Origin: Rattus norvegicus | Lineage: Eukaryota > Chordata > Mammalia > Rodentia > Muridae | Reading direction: 5' to 3' | NCBI RefSeq assembly: GCF_036323735.1 | Contig: NC_086034.1 | Span: forward strand, 16,312,501-16,376,500 | Length of the DNA stretch: 64,000 nt | Shown here: positions 59,372 through 64,000 of the stretch, piece after piece | Numbering within the stretch: the stretch's first letter is position 1 | Layout: every line of letters begins with the position of its first letter | Position numbers and translations under genes: made by a program | The notes under the pieces: model-generated | Seen by the model: the letters and a program-made list of their open reading frames with translations, nothing else | Databases searched by the model: none | Told to the model about the DNA's origin: nothing

Positions 59372-59372
<1 letters not shown>
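59264..59372 (+). repeat. B1 SINE, 3' two-thirds
   Basis: AAAGGCAGATACCTATGATTCACAGACCAACCTATTCTACAGAGCAAATCTAGGACAGCCAGGACTA and AAAGAAACCCTGTCC follow the B1 body; the 5' head is missing. Confidence 0.7.
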
Positions 59373-59373
<1 letters not shown>

Positions 59374-59441
<68 letters not shown>

Positions 59442-59487
59442 GGAGGGAGGGAGGGAGGGAGGGAGGGAGGGAGAGAGAGAGAGAGAT
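59374..59487. repeat. Compound (TA)n-(GA)n-(GGGA)n-(GA)n tract
   Basis: Perfect TA to 59420, GA to 59440, GGGA to about 59472, then GA again. It starts at the end of the B1 element, so it probably grew from the SINE tail. Confidence 0.95.
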
Positions 59488-59935
59488 GAGAGATGTTGAG
59501 ATGTTTCAGGGACAAAAGATAGTCACATAATGTCCTCGCTTATCTGTGTCTCTCTTTTTACCAGGCTCTCACATGATCTGGCTGTTCCTGCATTCACAAA
59601 CTTCAATTTATGTCTACTTGTAGGTGACCTCATGGTTCCTATTGATTTCTTTTTCATCCGTCTGCTAAGTTGTCCCTGACTATGAATGTCTACATCAAGT
59701 CCTTGCTCAGTACTGAGGAAAAGCAAATGCCATCAGAAAAGAACAGCTACTTCAACATTTCTTTCTCTCTAAGACTTTGAACCCTTATGTCCTGGTTTTA
59801 CCATTATTTTCTAACCATCTCTTTAATTGTTCCCAACAGGAGATATCTTCTCAATATGCTATCATGGGTCCATCATCTCATTTTATTTTAAAATTTTAAT
59901 GGAGAATGCATTTGTTTTAGCCCATGGTTTGAATA

Positions 59936-60180
59936 GATACAGTATATGATGTGGGGACAGCATGAGGGAGTGTCAGAAACATGTTACAGCTGATTGCTCA
60001 CAGCTCGGAGGAGCAAGAAACAGAGAAATGACAGGAAGTGAGACAGTGAGACATGACTATAAAATTCAAAGCCCACAACTCAGACATTACTTCCTCTTAA
60101 TGATTCTACAACTTCCCAAGCAACACCAGGTGGAGATCAAATCTTAGAACTTATGTGCTTGTGGAAACATTGATTCCAAT
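59936..60180 (-). repeat. Possible MaLR-type LTR fragment
   Basis: TGTTACAGCTGATTGCTCACAGCTC, ACTATAAAATTCAAAGCCCACAA, ACTTCCCAAGCAACACCAGGTGGAGATCAAAT and GTGCTTGTGGAAACATTGATTCCAA recall a common rodent LTR-like repeat read in antisense. Family not certain. Confidence 0.4.
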
Positions 60181-60284
60181 CCTGGACAGACTGTTCATGG
60201 CCACCTCATACTGTGAAAGGAACTTAATACAACTACAGATGTCACTATACCAGTTGAGAGTTCCAACACCATTCAAATGTGTAA

Positions 60285-60510
60285 GTGTTGGGGTTAGAGA
60301 CATACTTTTGTTGTTTAAAGCACTTGCTGCTGCTCTTACAGAGGACCTAGGTTTGGTTCCCAGACCCATGTGGCAGCTTACCTACAGATGTATCTCCAGT
60401 TTCAGGTGTTCTGACACAAAGTTATTGCCTTTGCAGGCACCAGCCGCACAGGTGGTACACAGAAAATATTCAGGCAAAACACTTATACAAATAAAAAAAT
60501 AAAAATAAAG
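60285..60510 (+). repeat. B3-type SINE
   Basis: GTTTAAAGCACTTGCTGCTGCTCTTACAGAGGACCTAGGTTTGGTTCCCAGACCCATGTGG, then CAGGCACCAGCCGCACAGGTGG and an A-rich tail: sense B3 order, well preserved. Confidence 0.75.
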
Positions 60511-60594
60511 AAGTTAAAAGTATAAGTACAGAGCTTCTTCTGAGAATTAGGGCATTCTTTTAATTACAGAAACTCATTATAATAAAAGCAAGTG

Positions 60595-60840
60595 ATAGAG
60601 AGATAGTTCCTTGCTCCTCAAGTAAGAGCATTTGCTATTTGATCATGAGGTCCATAAAAAGCGAAATGGGGCTACAAGCATCTTTAGCCCCTTTGTTGAG
60701 AGTGGGACAGAGATGAAATTTCTGGGGCTTGCTGGTCTACCTTCAATGAAAGACCCTGTCTCAGAGGAATAAGGTGGAGAGTGATAGAATTGGGCTCCTT
60801 TGGTCTCCATGCACGAAGAGGTATATTTACACACACTCAC
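60595..60840 (+). repeat. B4/RSINE1-type SINE followed by CA/CATA repeats
   Basis: GGGGCTTGCTGGTCTACC, GAAAGACCCTGTCTCAGAGGAATAAGGTGGAGAGTGATAGAA match RSINE1; short CA and CATA repeats run on to about 60900. Confidence 0.7.
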
Positions 60841-60900
60841 AGGCATAACATGCACATATCCATACATACATGCATGCATACATACATACACACACACACT

Positions 60901-61640
60901 AGTGAGAGAAAGACTAAAAAAGAAGATAGAGAAAAAAGCCAACCTCTATACTTTCTATATACAGTTGTATATTTAAAAGTTCCTCATTTAAAAGTGAGGA
61001 ATGGGAAGAATATCAAGCAAACCTCTGACCCAAGTCAGACCATCAACCAGGATAAGCAACAAAGCCCATAGTTTCAGGTTCAGCCAGCATCTAAGGCTTT
61101 CAATACACAGTTATCTTTCAATAGGTTTGGGGAACCCCACCCTTTCATTTTGTTGCCTTTGGCACTTGTGACTTCTCTCCTGGATAAGTTCTGCTGGTCT
61201 GCAACATTCCTTCAGGACAACCCATCTTTCTGGCATCGCTAATATCTGGATGTCTCCACGGAACCTTAGAGCTTCACCTTCTCAATCCAATCAGGATCTC
61301 CACACAGATAATCCAAATTTTGCTTGGTCTGCGGTGCTAGCAAACAGAATGTGATCATTTTTAATCCTCTGTGCCTGCAAATGCAGCCAGTGCCATGTGG
61401 ACAACATCTCTTTCCACTGACATCTGTGATGTAGCTGGGTTCTCTGGGATCACAGCTGCAGCTGCCTTGTGTGCTTCCACAGGAAAGCCTGAAAAGGCAC
61501 TTCACTGTTTATCCCACAGAATAATGGGGCTTTGTTTTCTTAAAGGCTTTTCATCAAATTGGTTTGTGTTTCTATACTCCGGAGCATTCCATGGGTGGAG
61601 TCCCTTAGGGATTCTTTCTTACTACCCTAGCTGAGAACTC
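60901..61640. other. Unassigned sequence, no gene accepted
   Basis: Contains a 79-codon Cys-rich minus-strand frame (61266-61505) that I do not accept as a gene; see rejected items. Confidence 0.4.
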
Positions 61641-61688
61641 GTTTCTTTTCTTTCTTTCTTTTTTCTTTCTCTTTTCCTTTTTTTTTTG
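61641..61688. repeat. (TTTC)n / poly(T) tract
   Basis: T/C-rich run ending in ten T just before a reversed polyadenylation signal. Confidence 0.88.
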
Positions 61689-62700
61689 CATCCAATGCAC
61701 AGTTTATTCAAAGTTTCAACTTCTTTTAAAAGCAAAGCAGAAGAAAGATTTTTCATAGATTTTAGTTTCCACCAGGTATGGTTTTCTTTCGTTTTTTTTT
61801 ATTAGATATATTTCTTTGTTTACATTTCAAATGTTATTCCCTTTCCTGGTTTCCTGTCCATAAACCCCCATCCCCTCCTCCTCCCCCATATGAGTGTTCC
61901 CCCTAACCACTCCCTTACTGCCCCCCAGACATTCCCCTGAATTGAGGGTTCAACCTTGGCAGAACTAAGGGCTTCCCCTTCCACTGGAGCCCCAACAAGA
62001 CTATTCTCTGCTACATATGCAGTTGGAGCCCTGGGTCAATCCATGTATAGTCTTTTGGTTTCTTCTTAAAGATACTAATCTCTGTAACAATTACAGCCTC
62101 TTATCTAGACCTTCCCTTCTCTCAACTAACCGGTTTCAGGCTACTTTTCTAACCAAACTACACATTTTTTTAATGTCTTTCTTCTCTACATTCTGTTCTG
62201 TTCCCTCCCACAGTAAATCTGGACAAGTACATGGAACAAAAACCAGTTCACAGTCTAAATTTCTGCTGTCTTGAAATTTCCTCCACTAAATAAAAAAGAG
62301 TCCAGTCTTTTCTTTTTGTTGCTTAGTTTTTTTGTTTGTTTATGTCAGCCTCACACAAATTTTCAGAACATGGGCACACTACAGACAGATTTATGAACAA
62401 AATGTAACATGCGTTGCCTTGATGGCAGCACTGACAGAGCTTTCATTTCGTCTTTCCAACGTCTCACATGCAGAGCCTACTTTCTAAATTACAGTTGACA
62501 TTCTAGTCTTTTGAACCATTGTGGTGTGTGTATAGAGCATTCTAAGGCTCTGTTAGCTTACAGATCTAAATCCTTCTACATTCCTTCCACAAGCCAATTA
62601 CAAAATCCTACAATCTACACGGCCAGATAGACACTGGCAATCATCCTATTTCTCTTTGTGGCAAATTTTACTTATTTTTTTATTATCATTTCTAAGTATC
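61678..62700 (-). pseudogene. Possible processed pseudogene (3' UTR copy), interrupted by an L1
   Basis: On the minus strand the text TTTGAATAAACTGTGCATTGGATGC runs into a poly(A): a polyadenylation signal about 15 bases before an A-tail, as in a retrocopied mRNA 3' end. The upstream minus-strand text looks like an AT-rich 3' UTR and may continue beyond the L1 at 61791-62062. I do not recognise the parent gene, see no coding region and no clear target-site duplication. The right edge is a guess. Confidence 0.35.
61791..62062 (-). mobile_element. Short L1 3' end, antisense
   Basis: T-rich start, ACATTTCAAATGTTATTCCCTTTCC, then the CT/CC-rich complement of the G tract and CTCTGCTACATATGCAG. 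About 270 bases of 3' UTR only. Confidence 0.88.
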
Positions 62701-63438
62701 TGGCAAAAGGAAACTTAGGGAGAACATATGGTTTTTCTTTTTTTGTTCTGTGCTGTTGTTGTTTTGTTGGGGGAGGGGCTTATTTTTGCTCTGGCTGTTG
62801 CTGTTGACTAACTGTCTGAAAGGATAGAGTCCTCCATGGCAGGGAGAGCATGAGTTCAGTGGATTGTGCACTCGTGAAAGTGGCTGGTGCTCGCTCACAT
62901 ATGAGAAGACCAAGAAGTAATAGTCAGTCTTATTTAAGAAAAATTAACTCTGCAAATGTTCTACATGGAATGAAAACTTTTCTTTCATTTATAACCTTAT
63001 TGAAGATGTACCTGATACTTATTTTGACATATCTGACAAGCACACAATTATCTTTGTGTAGGAAGACCATAATTTATTTCCTCAGTTTCTTCTGAATAGA
63101 TCTTGGTTTTTATTTTTCATTATCAAACATTTCAACATGGATAAAAATCAAAATAACAAAATAAACACCCATCTATTCTCCACCTAGATTCAACAATGTA
63201 GGCATTTTATGTCTGTTCTTCAGAAATTCTGTGTGTTCATGTTCTATCATACTTTTCATCAATATCACAATATTCTCAGTGATTTTGTGTTGTTTTAGTA
63301 AGAGAAAAATGCACTGAAAATAAACATGTACAGTATTTCTTCTTTCTTTATAAGAAAGTGTTCTAAAACCTCCACTGAACACCTGAAGGACGGCCTAGAG
63401 TCATATTTATGCTATATATTTCCTGGCCATAAATATCT
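62701..63438. other. Unique sequence, no gene seen
   Basis: AT-rich, short frames only. Confidence 0.45.
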
Positions 63439-63861
63439 ATGCACTAGTTTGCTTTCTTTCTATTGTTGTGATAAACACCATAAACTAAAAAATCTTTAGA
63501 GAGGAAATGGTTTCTTTTGGCTTACAGTTTACTATCCATCATGAAAGAAAGTTGGGGCAGAAACTCAAGTTTGGAACCTGGAGGCAGAAACAGAAACCAT
63601 GTATCAATGCTACTTACTGGCTTGCTCCTCATGGCTTCCTCAGCCTGATTTCTTATACAATGCACTAGACATTTCTTATACAAGTGCCACCTTCCCATGG
63701 GTGGCACTATTCTACAGTGAACACTCCTATATTAATCATTAATTTGAAAAAAATGCCCCACACATTTACCTACAAGCCAATCTGATGGGGGCACTTTCTC
63801 TGTTGTAGGTTTCTCTTCCCAAATGACCCTAGTTTATGTTAACTTGGAAAAAACTAACACA
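63439..63861 (-). repeat. MT-type MaLR LTR, antisense, nearly complete
   Basis: Plus-strand text TTTCTATTGTTGTGATAAACACCATAAACTAAA, GGAAATGGTTTC-TTTGGCTTACAG, CTTACTGGCTTGCTCCTCATGGCTTCCTCAGCCTG, and AATGACCCTAGTTTATGTTAACTTGG followed by ACTAACACA is the complement of an MT LTR. It would start TGTGTTAG near 63861. Confidence 0.8.
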
Positions 63862-64000
63862 ATCAATGATAGAGTTTTCCAATATGACACACACAAAAAA
63901 ATTAATAACAGTAGCAATGCAAAATAGAACAATTATAAAAATGTACATAATAAAAGTAATTGTAGTCTCCTCTCTTCATCTCCCTTCTCTCCCTTCTTTC
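63862..64000. other. Window end, no gene seen
   Basis: AT-rich sequence ending in a pyrimidine-rich stretch (TCTCCCTTCTCTCCC). Confidence 0.5.

Noticed and set aside
61266..61505. Chemokine-like Cys-rich peptide (GSCSCD start, LCGDPDWIEKV end)
   Set aside because: The CxC and DP-W look is suggestive, but the spacing between the later cysteines is wrong for a chemokine and no signal peptide or exon context is present. A profile search would settle it.

Overview
The window looks like nuclear DNA of a murid rodent, most likely rat (Rattus). The evidence is the repeat content: three young ID-type SINEs (BC1/tRNA-Ala-derived, two with flawless target-site duplications), rat-type L1 elements with a G-rich 3' UTR, B1/B2/B3/B4-type SINEs, MT/ORR1-like MaLR LTRs, and long CA, CT, GATA and GGAA microsatellites. 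I find no host protein-coding gene, no splice-consistent exon series, no functional RNA gene and no prokaryotic signal. It reads as an AT-rich, L1-dense gene desert. The only long, well-conserved reading frames belong to L1 retrotransposons.

Layout. 1-13.8 kb: unique AT-rich sequence with SINEs, microsatellites, a 5'-truncated minus-strand L1 (7281-8474) and two copies of one rodent dispersed repeat (5440-6112 and 8990-9552). 13.85-20.30 kb: a full-length plus-strand L1 with a 16-bp target-site duplication, intact ORF1 and an ORF2 broken by six small lesions. 20.6-31.3 kb: B4-type SINE, a CA array, a possible solo LTR, and a MaLR LTR hit at its end by a short L1. 31.32-35.18 kb: a minus-strand endogenous retrovirus with two about 600-bp LTRs that differ by only a few percent and no recognisable gag/pol/env, but internal tandem repeats. 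36.3-43.5 kb: an ancient LTR-like repeat split by two composite insertions. The first is a concatenate of five L1 3' segments from two subfamilies inside one 14-bp duplication. The second is a U6 snRNA pseudogene fused to an old L1. 43.57-46.29 kb: a near-full-length L1 with intact ORF1 and most of ORF2 deleted. 47.6-52.4 and 53.2-58.4 kb: two old minus-strand L1s with internal deletions, the first keeping tandem 5' UTR monomers. 58.5-64 kb: MaLR LTRs, SINEs, a compound TA/GA/GGGA tract, and a possible processed pseudogene interrupted by an L1.

The parts do not form a pathway. Together they record L1 reverse-transcriptase activity: autonomous copies, SINEs mobilised in trans, a U6 chimera, template-switch-like concatenation and repeated internal deletion. 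Coordinates of old repeats are approximate because they come from reading by eye against remembered family consensuses. Boundaries with target-site duplications are exact.
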